The notes under the pieces: generated by a model
Told to the model about the DNA's origin: nothing
What the model saw: only the letters and a program-made list of their open reading frames with translations
Database searches by the model: none
Shown here: one piece after another, positions 1 through 6,656 of the stretch
Layout: the number at the start of each line of letters is the position of its first letter
Position numbering within the stretch: position 1 is the stretch's first letter
Position numbers and translations under genes: made by a program
Origin: Candidatus Hydrogenedentota bacterium
GTDB taxonomy: Bacteria; Hydrogenedentota; Hydrogenedentia; Hydrogenedentales; SLHB01
NCBI GenBank assembly: GCA_035416745.1
Contig: DAOLNV010000059.1
Coordinates: forward strand, 1-30,274
Direction: 5' to 3'
Length of the DNA stretch: 30,274 nt

Positions 1-2
1 TG

Positions 3-89
3 CCCGATCTTCTGGCCTCTCTGCCGCCGGATAGAATCACCGTGGCCGAACCCTTCGACGCCGCGGAACAGCCCCTTCCCGCACAGTAG
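3..89 (+). CDS. 3' end of an unidentified protein (partial at left edge)
   Basis: An open frame enters from the left edge and stops at TAG 87-89, giving about 28 residues ending in PLPAQ. The visible tail is rich in Pro, Ala, Glu and Asp and shows no motif, so no function can be assigned. It is called coding only because the frame is open from the edge, its composition is plausible for a soluble C-terminus, and possible terminator hairpins follow at 136-169. It could be a chance open frame. Confidence 0.4.
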   Translation, partial: PDLLASLPPDRITVAEPFDAAEQPLPAQ

Positions 90-135
90 GGAAAAGTTTT
101 CGGGCTGGGCGCTTTTTTGAGCTGGGCGCGCAAAA

Positions 136-169
136 CCCTCGCGTCCGAGGGCCGAAAGAAGCCCTTTTT
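136..169 (+). terminator. possible terminator hairpins after the left-edge gene
   Basis: Two overlapping, mutually exclusive hairpins are visible: a 6-bp stem (136-141 with 146-151, 4-nt loop) and a 5-bp stem (148-152 with 161-165, 8-nt loop) followed directly by a run of T. The second has the order stem then T-run expected of an intrinsic terminator, but the stem is weak. Confidence 0.35.
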
Positions 170-530
170 GCCCCCCAAACCGTGTCCGCTATAGGTATTT
201 CCAGGCAAACCGGTTAGAAACCGCATATTTCGCATGTGGGAGCGCGTTTTTAGGCGCTTGTCTGGCGGGGGCTTGACCCTGACAGGCCAAATATGCTATT
301 CAGATCCTGGCCATGCACGCTGTTCGCCATGTGGTAATTGACAAAGTCTTGGCGGAAAGTGCAGTATGTTGACTTCGCGGCGCCTCGTGGCGCGGGGAGA
401 AAGTATTTCGAGGGATGTTCAAAAAAACCTTGCTTTTTCCCTAAGGTTATGGCATTATGAGGGTCAAGAATGTTTTGCTTATGTGTGTATCGCGCAAAGA
501 CGTGCGCCAGAAGCAAGAGATTATTGAGGC

Positions 531-560
531 TTGTCCCAGGGGAGATGCGTCGTATATACT
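531..560 (+). promoter_or_regulatory. candidate promoter of the PASTA lipoprotein gene
   Basis: TTGTCC (531-536) and TATACT (555-560) are spaced 18 nt apart and would give a 5' leader of roughly 85 nt. The -10 matches the sigma-70 consensus at five of six positions and the -35 at four of six. A small 5-bp hairpin (GGGTG/CACCC) lies in the leader between the promoter and the start codon. Confidence 0.35.
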
Positions 561-637
561 GATTCGAACAAGGTGTTGAGGGGGTGCAGTGAATACACCC
601 GTAGATATAGCGTAAGGAGTGTTGGCGTGGTGCTGAC

Positions 638-646
638 AAAGGAGGA
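638..646 (+). promoter_or_regulatory. strong ribosome binding site for the gene at 653
   Basis: AAAGGAGGA is an almost perfect anti-Shine-Dalgarno complement, 6-7 nt before ATG 653. It fixes the start of the large lipoprotein and suggests high expression. Confidence 0.8.
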
Positions 647-652
647 GAGACA

Positions 653-3600
653 ATGAGCGTAAAATTCTTGAGAAGTTGGGGTTGGGCCGTGTGCGCCATC
701 TCGGTGGCGGTGATTGGGCTAGGCTGCCCACCGCTCACAACCACGGTTCCGGACCTTGTGGGTCTTGAGGAAGATGCCGCGTTGGCGGCCCTTGAGGAAA
801 TCGAGCTGATTGCCGACGTGTACAGAATCCACGACGACGTCGTCGCCGAGGATATCGTGCTCAGTCAGGATCCGGCTGCCGATGCGGAAGTCGACAGCGG
901 CACAACCGTGACTCTTGGCGTATCCCTTGGGCCATGCTTCGTGCCCGATGTCATTTACGACACCATCGAAGACGCAACGGCCGCTATCGTTGCAGCCGAC
1001 CTCATCGTGGGCGAAACCGAAGAGCGCTTTGACGCCACGGCGCCGGCTGGCACGGTCCTCGAGACCGAGCCGGTAGCTGGGACTCAAATCGCTGTCGGCA
1101 GCGCGGTGAACCTGGTTGTTTCGAAGGGCCCGGATCCGATGGTCGGTTTGATTAATGTGCCGACCTACCCCGCTCCGTTCGAACTGGCGGTTGACGGTCT
1201 GCCGATGTCGCAGAACGCCGATACCACCGCCGGCGCGTGGCACTGGTTCAAGTTCGACGGCACTGCCGGCGCCAAGTACTACGTGCATGTCACCGGGAAT
1301 GCCCCAGTCAATGCGATGGTCTTCATCGAGCGTAGCGTCCCGGGCACCGAGCAGCTAGCTGCCGATATGCTCTGGACCACCGATGCAGACCTCACGACGT
1401 ACTGGGAGTTCATTTACGACGAAATCTGCCAGGACTGCGAGGACGACTGCGCAACCAATCCTAACGAATGCGGATGCGTCTGCGCATGCCCGAAGGTCGC
1501 CAAGTCCGAGAAGTCCATCATAATCCCGAACTTCGTGGCTCCCGAGGACGGCACGTATTACGTAGTTGTTCAGGCCGCGAAGATCCTTACCTGCTTCCCC
1601 GAGTGCACAGCGTCCGATTATCTCATGGCCGCTTACTATGATATCCGCACCTTCTCGGTGCAGGTGACCACGAACACCAGCTACGAAGACGCGATCCCGA
1701 TTCAGGCTTTTGACCCGACGACGGATGCGCCGTTCTATCGCGGTGTGGTGAAGGTCAACAAACACGATTGGCTGTCGTTCAATGCCGAAGCAGCCTCCAA
1801 CTACATGATCGAGTTCATGAAAACGGACCTGTCTTTCGAGTACGGCGTGAAAGCGACGTTGTACGGTCCGTTGGGTGATGTGGTGCTTGTCTGCACCGCG
1901 GGCGCTCCGGCCATGACGGATTGTGACAACTGTGGCGACCCCGAGGCATTGTTTGCCCCGAATGCAGGCACCTATTACATCCTGATTGAGGTCGGCGACG
2001 GTCCATCTGGCTCCGGGCCCTATGATGAACCGGATGATCTCGAATTCGGGGAGTTCCCGTATATCTTCCGCGTGCTCGATGACGACCATGGCAATGCCGC
2101 ATCCCTGGCGACGACCATGGGCACGCCGGCCTTGGGCGCGGAAGAAGTCGCGGATGGATACCTTTCACGGGGTGATGTAGACTGGTTCAACTTCGTTCCC
2201 GGAAGGTTCGCCACCTACCGCGTCGAGACCAGAGGCGAGTTCAACCTTGCTCTGACCGATGGCTTCGCTTACTCGTTCGCGAACTATGATGGCAAGAATG
2301 ACATGGCCATCATTGTCAACACCAATTCGACAGCGTTGCAGGACTTTGGTGTTAACATGCCGGATTTCGTGAATGATCCGTACTGGCTGCAGCAGGGCGC
2401 GTACCAAGTCGCTTTGGTTGGCGATGACATTGTCGATCCGGATATCCGGAACATCGCCGGCGCGGTAGACATAGCTATCGGCGGCACGGGCACGGGTATC
2501 GTTTGGCCGATGGACCAAGACCTGTTCTCCTTCGACCTTGCTTACAATTACATGCACAAGATTGTAAGCACAGGTGCTGCGGGCCTCGAAGTGAAAAAGG
2601 TCACAGCCGATGAGAGCGCTCTCCAAGATCTTACCGTTGTCAGTTCCACAGCGGGTATCGAGGAGCTCAAGACCATTACCGTGTATGTGAATCCGTATAA
2701 TCAAACGCCGAAGATTACTGAAGATATTAAGGGTTACATCGTCGCGAAGGGCGCCACCTCCGTCACGGACCCGGCCCAGCTCAACGCCGCATACCAAATT
2801 AGCGTTGAACGCGGTGAAAACCCGATCTTCACAGGCGCAGTAGATCCATCTGCACAAAGCGTTGCGATCGGAGGCTGCTTGGAAGGTTCCTTGTGGCCTG
2901 CTGAAAACAATGTGGTGAAGTTCACGGCTACAAAGGCATGGCAGTGGTACAAGCTGACCTTGACCGGCGCAGACACGTTGGCCGCCTATGTCGACGCGAA
3001 CGATGACGGCCTGTTGTCAGACCCAGCGGAAAAGCTTACTCTGATCGCGGGGGCTGCAGGCAGGAGTTACCTTCAGCTTGCGACAGTCGCAACAGGCGGC
3101 TCCGACGTCTACCTCGTCATCTCGAACACTACCGGCGAGGCGGAGTATGAGATCTGCGTAGCTGAGGACGATCATCGGAACAATAGCATGGACGAGGTCC
3201 AGGATGAGGCAGCAGCCGCGGTTCTTACCACCACAGGCTTAACGGGTGTGGCTTGGTTTGAGCCGCTTGATGTTGATTCGTTCAAGTTTGACGCCATCGC
3301 CCAATTGATGTACAAGGTCAGACTGACCGCCACCGTGACACCCACTGACGTAATAACCTTGTGGGCGGAAGGTGCTGTTGTCAGCGGCGACCTTGATCCG
3401 GCTGCAGACAAGTGGGAGCAAGAAGCAAGGGTCCCGGCTGATGTCGCCCGGACGCTCCTTGCGCGCGTCACGAATACGGGTGCCGCAGACGTCACCTACA
3501 CCATAAAGCTGGAAGTGGATGACGTGTCGAACGAGCGCTTGACCGCAAAAGCGTTGACGGTGGGAACGAGCACTGCAGGCGTGGCATGGGAAACTGACAA

Positions 3601-3823
3601 GGATTGCTTCGCGTTCACGCCTATAGCCGCCCACACCTACCGAATCACTCTTACGCCTACAGCTCCGGCTAACCCGACGTTTGTCGTCGCCCCCCTGGTT
3701 GACATCAACCCCGACCCCGCGATTTTTGAAGTTCTCGCGCCTGACGCGAGTCCGGTGTATGTGGATGTGAACGCGGGAGCGACTCCGGGGGCCTATACGA
3801 TCTTGGTTACAGATGTCACTTGA
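653..3823 (+). CDS. large secreted PASTA-domain lipoprotein with seven pre-peptidase-like repeats
   Basis: 1056 residues. The N-terminus has a basic start, a hydrophobic core and a Cys near residue 25 (VIGLGC), a lipobox-like site although -3 is Gly, so it is probably exported and lipid-anchored. Residues about 29-93 and 94-162 are two PASTA domains (starts VPDLVG and VPDVIY, endings TVTLGVSLG and VNLVVSKGP), a fold known to bind peptidoglycan fragments in kinases and penicillin-binding proteins. The rest is a string of about seven beta-rich units resembling bacterial pre-peptidase C-terminal (PPC) domains, each with a pattern like G-W-DxDxFxF followed by an aromatic/Tyr strand, near residues 193, 361, 499, 612, 743, 864 and 975. 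A cysteine-rich insert (seven Cys at about 258-279) interrupts the first unit. No catalytic motif is visible. A surface or wall-binding structural role is inference. It is monocistronic, with a strong RBS and terminator. Confidence 0.8.
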   Translation: MSVKFLRSWGWAVCAISVAVIGLGCPPLTTTVPDLVGLEEDAALAALEEIELIADVYRIHDDVVAEDIVLSQDPAADAEVDSGTTVTLGVSLGPCFVPDVIYDTIEDATAAIVAADLIVGETEERFDATAPAGTVLETEPVAGTQIAVGSAVNLVVSKGPDPMVGLINVPTYPAPFELAVDGLPMSQNADTTAGAWHWFKFDGTAGAKYYVHVTGNAPVNAMVFIERSVPGTEQLAADMLWTTDADLTTYWEFIYDEICQDCEDDCATNPNECGCVCACPKVAKSEKSIIIPNFVAPEDGTYYVVVQAAKILTCFPECTASDYLMAAYYDIRTFSVQVTTNTSYEDAIPIQAFDPTTDAPFYRGVVKVNKHDWLSFNAEAASNYMIEFMKTDLSFEYGVKATLYGPLGDVVLVCTAGAPAMTDCDNCGDPEALFAPNAGTYYILIEVGDGPSGSGPYDEPDDLEFGEFPYIFRVLDDDHGNAASLATTMGTPALGAEEVADGYLSRGDVDWFNFVPGRFATYRVETRGEFNLALTDGFAYSFANYDGKNDMAIIVNTNSTALQDFGVNMPDFVNDPYWLQQGAYQVALVGDDIVDPDIRNIAGAVDIAIGGTGTGIVWPMDQDLFSFDLAYNYMHKIVSTGAAGLEVKKVTADESALQDLTVVSSTAGIEELKTITVYVNPYNQTPKITEDIKGYIVAKGATSVTDPAQLNAAYQISVERGENPIFTGAVDPSAQSVAIGGCLEGSLWPAENNVVKFTATKAWQWYKLTLTGADTLAAYVDANDDGLLSDPAEKLTLIAGAAGRSYLQLATVATGGSDVYLVISNTTGEAEYEICVAEDDHRNNSMDEVQDEAAAAVLTTTGLTGVAWFEPLDVDSFKFDAIAQLMYKVRLTATVTPTDVITLWAEGAVVSGDLDPAADKWEQEARVPADVARTLLARVTNTGAADVTYTIKLEVDDVSNERLTAKALTVGTSTAGVAWETDKDCFAFTPIAAHTYRITLTPTAPANPTFVVAPLVDINPDPAIFEVLAPDASPVYVDVNAGATPGAYTILVTDVT

Positions 3824-3846
3824 CCCGGAGACCCTGTAGCCCCTCC

Positions 3847-3866
3847 GTCAAACGGCAACGTTTGAC
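3847..3866 (+). other. 8-bp hairpin with GCAA tetraloop
   Basis: GTCAAACG (3847-3854) pairs perfectly with CGTTTGAC (3859-3866) across a GCAA loop, a stable GNRA tetraloop. It lies 23 nt after the stop codon and just before the main terminator, so it probably forms the protected 3' end of the lipoprotein mRNA. Confidence 0.6.
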
Positions 3867-3880
3867 CTAAGGCGAACAAC

Positions 3881-3920
3881 GGCGGGGGGACCTCAAGCGA
3901 GGTCCCCCCGCCTTATTCAT
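3881..3920 (+). terminator. rho-independent terminator of the lipoprotein gene
   Basis: A perfect 14-bp GC-rich stem (3881-3894 with 3899-3912) closes an AAGC loop and is followed by a T-containing tail (TTATTCATT). Both arms are exact complements, which makes this the clearest terminator in the window. It ends the transcript of 653-3823. Confidence 0.88.
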
Positions 3921-3984
3921 TGTGGGCGGTGTCCCGAGCGGGCGCTGCTGGGGCGCGGTTTCCACCAGCTGAAGCACCCCGGCT

Positions 3985-4010
3985 GTGGCGTGGTTTCCTG
4001 ACCACGCCAC
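3985..4010. repeat. REP-like palindrome
   Basis: GTGGCGTGGT (3985-3994) is the exact reverse complement of ACCACGCCAC (4001-4010), with a 6-nt loop. There is no T-run on either side, so it looks more like a REP-type interspersed palindrome than a terminator. The neighbouring 4086-4135 repeats share the G-G-T-C/G-A-C-C theme. Confidence 0.55.
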
Positions 4011-4085
4011 TCCGGCGAGACAGTCAGGTGTCCAGTTGTGGGGAATCTCGGCTATAGGGAGGGAGACCTTCGGTCGGAAGAGTGA

Positions 4086-4135
4086 TGCGGTCAGGAGACC
4101 GCACCACAGCCGGAGGAGACCGCACCGCAGCCGGA
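4086..4135. repeat. hairpin plus two 21-bp tandem repeats
   Basis: TGCGGTC (4086-4092) pairs with GACCGCA (4097-4103) over an AGGA loop. Overlapping it, two head-to-tail 21-bp units (4094-4114 and 4115-4135) differ at one position (A or G at unit position 13). The units read GGAGACCGCACC then CAGCCGGA. No coding function is apparent. Confidence 0.75.
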
Positions 4136-4230
4136 GGTTTCGCCCAGCGTGTTCAACGGCCGCTTGCCGGGTGCTGTATCGAACGAGACCGCGGGCGCGG
4201 TCAGCCCCGAACTTGAATGCCCACAGCACA

Positions 4231-4257
4231 GGCCGTCAGAAAAGACCCTGACAGGCC
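4231..4257 (-). terminator. hairpin at the 3' end of the Tat-signal oxidoreductase gene
   Basis: GGCCGTCAG (4231-4239) pairs with CTGAC (4248-4252) plus GGCC (4254-4257) with a single bulged base. The hairpin begins immediately after the TAA of the minus-strand gene. No T-run follows it on the minus strand, so it may be a 3'-end stabiliser or a weak terminator. Confidence 0.4.
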
Positions 4258-4258
4258 G

Positions 4259-5632
4259 TTACACCAGCTTCCACGGTTCGCGGTATTCGCGGCGGATGAA
4301 TTGCGCGGCTTCGGGGGCGTTGGCCGCCTGGAGCGCGGCCGGGTCCCACTCCAGCTTCTTGCCCGTGCGATAGGCTACATTCCCGAGGTGGTTGGCTTCG
4401 GTGAGCCAGCCCGCGTACTCGAAGTTGCACGTGGTCGGCGCTCCCGTCTTGCATGCGTGAACCCATTCGGCATGGTGGCCGAGGGACGCTGGAATAGACT
4501 GCGGGGGCGGCACGAAGTCTTTGTAGGTTTCCTCGGGCAGGAGCACGTGCTTGCTGTAATCCGCGAGCAACATCCCCTTCCCGCCAATAAAGAGGACGCC
4601 GCTGTCCCAGTTGGGGATGCCGCCGTCCTTGAGGATTTGCGGTTTGTAGAAGCCCTGGTACCAGGTCAGCTTGACCGGCGGCAGGTCTCCGCGCGCGCCG
4701 TATTCGTAGGCTGCCTGCATGGACGCCGGCGCGATCTCCGGGTGCAGCGGCGGCCCGTTCGCCTCGATGGTGCGCGGGTAATCGAGCTTCAACGCCCAGA
4801 ACGGCAGGTCGATCCAATGAGAACCCAGGTCGGACATGGTGCCGTTGCCGAAATCCCACCACCGGTACCATTTGGGCCCCGGGAAATAGACTTGGTTGAA
4901 CGGGCGGTACGGCGCGGGCCCCAGCCAGAGGTCCCAGTGCAGTCCCTCGGGAATGGGGTCTTCGTCGGCGGGCCGTTCCTGCACGCACACGATATCTTGC
5001 GCCTTCTGGCACTCCTCCTCGGTGGCGTGCCATCCCCACGCCCGGCCCACCCAGACATGCACCTCGCCGACGGGGCCGATCGCCCCTGACTGGACCAGCT
5101 CGACGATGCGCCGGTAATTGTCGGTGGCATGGATCTGCGTGCCCATCTGGGTAGCGGCCTTGGCCTTGTTCGCGGCCTCGCGGATGATGCGCGCCTCCCA
5201 TACGTTGTGGGTGAGCGGCTTTTCGCAATACACGTGCTTGCCCAGTTGCAGGGCGGGCAGCGTGGCAAAGGCATGGGTGTGTTCGCACGTGCTGACGACC
5301 ACCGCGTCGAACTCGCTGGCGTGATCGTAGAGTTCCCTGAAATCGGTGAATTTCCGCGCATTGGGGAACTTCGAGGCCGCGGCGGCGAGGGCCGGCTCGA
5401 ACACGTCGCACAGCGCCACGATGTTTTCCGAAGCCACCGATTCCGCGTTGCCCGCGCCGCGGCCGCCCGCGCCGATGATCGCGATGTTCAGGCGTTCGTT
5501 GGCACTGCCCGGCTGGGCGAGGGCCGGCGCGCCCAGCGAAACGGCCCCGGCAGCCGCGAGCGATGAACGGAGAAAGGCCCGGCGGCTTGGACGGTTCAGG
5601 TTCTTGCGAGTCTCGGCGGAATGGTTTTTCAT
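4259..5632 (-). CDS. Tat-exported Gfo/Idh/MocA-family oxidoreductase
   Basis: 457 residues from the chosen ATG. A GTG 24 nt upstream is in frame, but AAAGGA lies about 9 nt before the ATG at 5632 and supports the internal start. The N-terminus carries a twin-arginine signal (SRRAFLRSSL followed by an Ala-rich segment to ALAQPG), so the folded, cofactor-loaded protein is probably exported. Next comes a Rossmann NAD(P)-binding start (LNIAIIGAGGRGAG, about 45-60) and the family's EKPL motif with its catalytic-region Lys (about 140-145). The C-terminal half is the alpha/beta domain of this family. Exported members are abundant in Planctomycetes-like genomes and are thought to act on sugars or sugar derivatives. 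The substrate cannot be read from sequence. It is transcribed alone. Confidence 0.88.
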   Translation of the reverse strand: MKNHSAETRKNLNRPSRRAFLRSSLAAAGAVSLGAPALAQPGSANERLNIAIIGAGGRGAGNAESVASENIVALCDVFEPALAAAASKFPNARKFTDFRELYDHASEFDAVVVSTCEHTHAFATLPALQLGKHVYCEKPLTHNVWEARIIREAANKAKAATQMGTQIHATDNYRRIVELVQSGAIGPVGEVHVWVGRAWGWHATEEECQKAQDIVCVQERPADEDPIPEGLHWDLWLGPAPYRPFNQVYFPGPKWYRWWDFGNGTMSDLGSHWIDLPFWALKLDYPRTIEANGPPLHPEIAPASMQAAYEYGARGDLPPVKLTWYQGFYKPQILKDGGIPNWDSGVLFIGGKGMLLADYSKHVLLPEETYKDFVPPPQSIPASLGHHAEWVHACKTGAPTTCNFEYAGWLTEANHLGNVAYRTGKKLEWDPAALQAANAPEAAQFIRREYREPWKLV

Positions 5633-5875
5633 GGCGGTTTGTCCTTTCGCGGTCACCTCTGCGCAGCCTGCGATTACTCGTTTCCCAGTCTAATAGCGGC
5701 GACCGAAGCATTCAAGCGAACATGCGCTAGTTCAAATCGCTGGGTAAGCGTCGACGAAACCAGGAACGGGATATTGCGATTCGTGGGTCCCGATTGGCTG
5801 GCAATTTTGAGCGATAACCGTGCGGCACACATTCCCAGTTACGGTTTCCGTCCCTTCAGCGCCAAGGCGCACGGT

Positions 5876-6012
5876 ATGCGCCTTCCGGAGCACCGACGCG
5901 GCAGACGTCAGAAGAATGCCGAGCTGGCGCTCAGCGCTCCCAGGGGCGCCATCTCCTTGCCGTAGCTAGAAACCCCGCCAACGGCATGGGACTTCCGGAG
6001 CGCCAACGGCGC
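5876..6012. repeat. interspersed repeat, copy A
   Basis: A 137-base unit that matches 6172-6309 in the same orientation at roughly nine bases in ten, with one indel. It begins ATGCGCC(T/C)TCCGGAG and ends TTCCGGAGCGCCAACGGCGC. Its last bases double as part of the inverted repeat with 6364-6399. It encodes nothing recognisable. Confidence 0.85.
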
Positions 6013-6036
6013 GTAACATACCAGCCTGGCCTGAAG
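6001..6036 (+). repeat. inverted repeat, left arm
   Basis: These 36 bases are the reverse complement of 6364-6399 with two mismatches. The arm overlaps the end of copy A and the left half of the following hairpin, so the 5876-6399 block is a mosaic of one repeat family in both orientations. Confidence 0.85.
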
Positions 6037-6043
6037 GGCCAGG
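6025..6043. repeat. TGAAG-loop hairpin in repeat block
   Basis: CCTGGCC (6025-6031) pairs with GGCCAGG (6037-6043) over a TGAAG loop. A second, shorter stem with the same TGAAG loop is at 6068-6080 (GGGC/GCCC). The repeated loop sequence suggests one family of structured elements. Confidence 0.65.
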
Positions 6044-6171
6044 TAATGGGATTCAAAACAAAAAAGAGGGCTGAAGGCCCGAAACATGTCGGAGAGGTCA
6101 TGCAAGTAACGGGCTCCGGAGATACGTTACGCAACAGCCAGGAGGTCTCCGGAGCGCCGACGGTGCAGGGC

Positions 6172-6309
6172 ATGCGCCCTCCGGAGGGCCGACGTGGCAG
6201 ACGGCAGAAGAATGCCGAGCTGGCGCTCGGCGCTCCCAGGGGTGCCAACTCCTTGCCGTGGCCAGATAACCCCGCCAACGGCATGGGACTTCCGGAGCGC
6301 CAACGGCGC
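6172..6309. repeat. interspersed repeat, copy B
   Basis: A 138-base direct copy of 5876-6012, about 296 bases downstream. The match ends after GCGCCAACGGCGC, where the flanking sequences diverge, so the unit boundary is fairly well defined. Confidence 0.85.
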
Positions 6310-6363
6310 TGAAGAACACAGGCGATTGGGGCGCATAAATGGGCTGGGGCCGTTCTCCTCGCG

Positions 6364-6399
6364 CTTCAGGCCGGGCTGGTATGTTTCGCGCCGTTGGCG
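6364..6399 (-). repeat. inverted repeat, right arm
   Basis: Reverse complement of 6001-6036 with two mismatches in 36. It lies within the open frame extending upstream from the TPR protein, which argues that this extension is not coding. Confidence 0.85.
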
Positions 6400-6560
6400 C
6401 TGAGACGCGATACCGGCGCGGCGCTGTCCTGTCATCCAAAGGGTATGCCGCAATGCAGCCCGCTGCGCGAAATGCCAAAATGTTTGCGTTGCGTTGGTTC
6501 ACACTACCCGGCGATGGGCGACCCGGCGGAAATCCCGGCGACGACTCACCAATAACCCGT

Positions 6561-6589
6561 TTGCTTGGACTCGCGCGCTCTGCTATATT
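6561..6589 (+). promoter_or_regulatory. candidate promoter of the TPR/thioredoxin-like gene
   Basis: TTGCTT (6561-6566) and TATATT (6584-6589) are 17 nt apart, with a TGC extended -10 element just before the hexamer. The start codon at 6657 lies 67 nt downstream. The -35 is weak. Confidence 0.45.
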
Positions 6590-6656
6590 TTTCGCCGCTA
6601 AAGGCAAAATACGAGAAGCACGTTCACGCGTGTGGCATTACGGGGGGGCAGCGTGC

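Larger units (their letters stand above)
90..652. other. gene-free region upstream of the PASTA lipoprotein
   Basis: About 560 bases without a supportable gene. Open frames on the minus strand here run into the real gene at 653 and have no ribosome binding site or recognisable domain. The visible contents are the weak hairpins at 136-169, an isolated TTGACC (273-278) with a TGC-TATTCA extended -10 18 nt further on (297-302), and a better placed promoter candidate at 531-560. The region is more AT-rich than the flanking genes. Nothing else was recognised. Confidence 0.5.
3824..4258. other. intergenic region with hairpins and short tandem repeat
   Basis: No supportable gene in this 435-base stretch between the converging lipoprotein and oxidoreductase genes. 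It holds the terminator at 3881, a 10-bp hairpin at 3985-4010, a hairpin plus tandem repeat at 4086-4135 and the 3' hairpin of the minus-strand gene at 4231. Plus-strand open frames crossing it continue as antisense into the oxidoreductase and are shadows. Confidence 0.6.
5633..6656. other. kilobase of non-coding, repeat-built DNA
   Basis: No gene is supported between the oxidoreductase start and the TPR protein start. Frames open here only because of GC content; the long upstream extension of the 6657 frame is Arg/Pro/Gly-rich and lies on repeat copies. The region holds direct repeats 5876-6012 and 6172-6309, inverted arms 6001-6036 and 6364-6399, TGAAG-loop hairpins at 6025 and 6068, and a promoter candidate at 6561-6589. 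The oxidoreductase leader is at 5633-5700, with a minus-strand TATTAG -10-like hexamer at 5690-5695. Confidence 0.65.

Noticed and set aside
4086..4135. CRISPR array
   Set aside because: The repeats are only two, directly abutting and without spacers; no cas genes nearby.
4236..5711. 491-codon minus-strand frame overlapping the Tat oxidoreductase
   Set aside because: Same strand but another frame; the 4259-5632 frame has Tat, Rossmann and EKP motifs, while this one is Arg/Pro-rich without signatures.
5621..6607. Several open frames on both strands in the repeat block
   Set aside because: They translate repeat DNA (recurrent Arg/Gly/Pro strings), have no start signals, and mirror each other between repeat copies.
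6339..6656. N-terminal extension of the 6657 protein
   Set aside because: It covers an inverted repeat arm and the likely promoter and has no domain; the start at 6657 is preferred.
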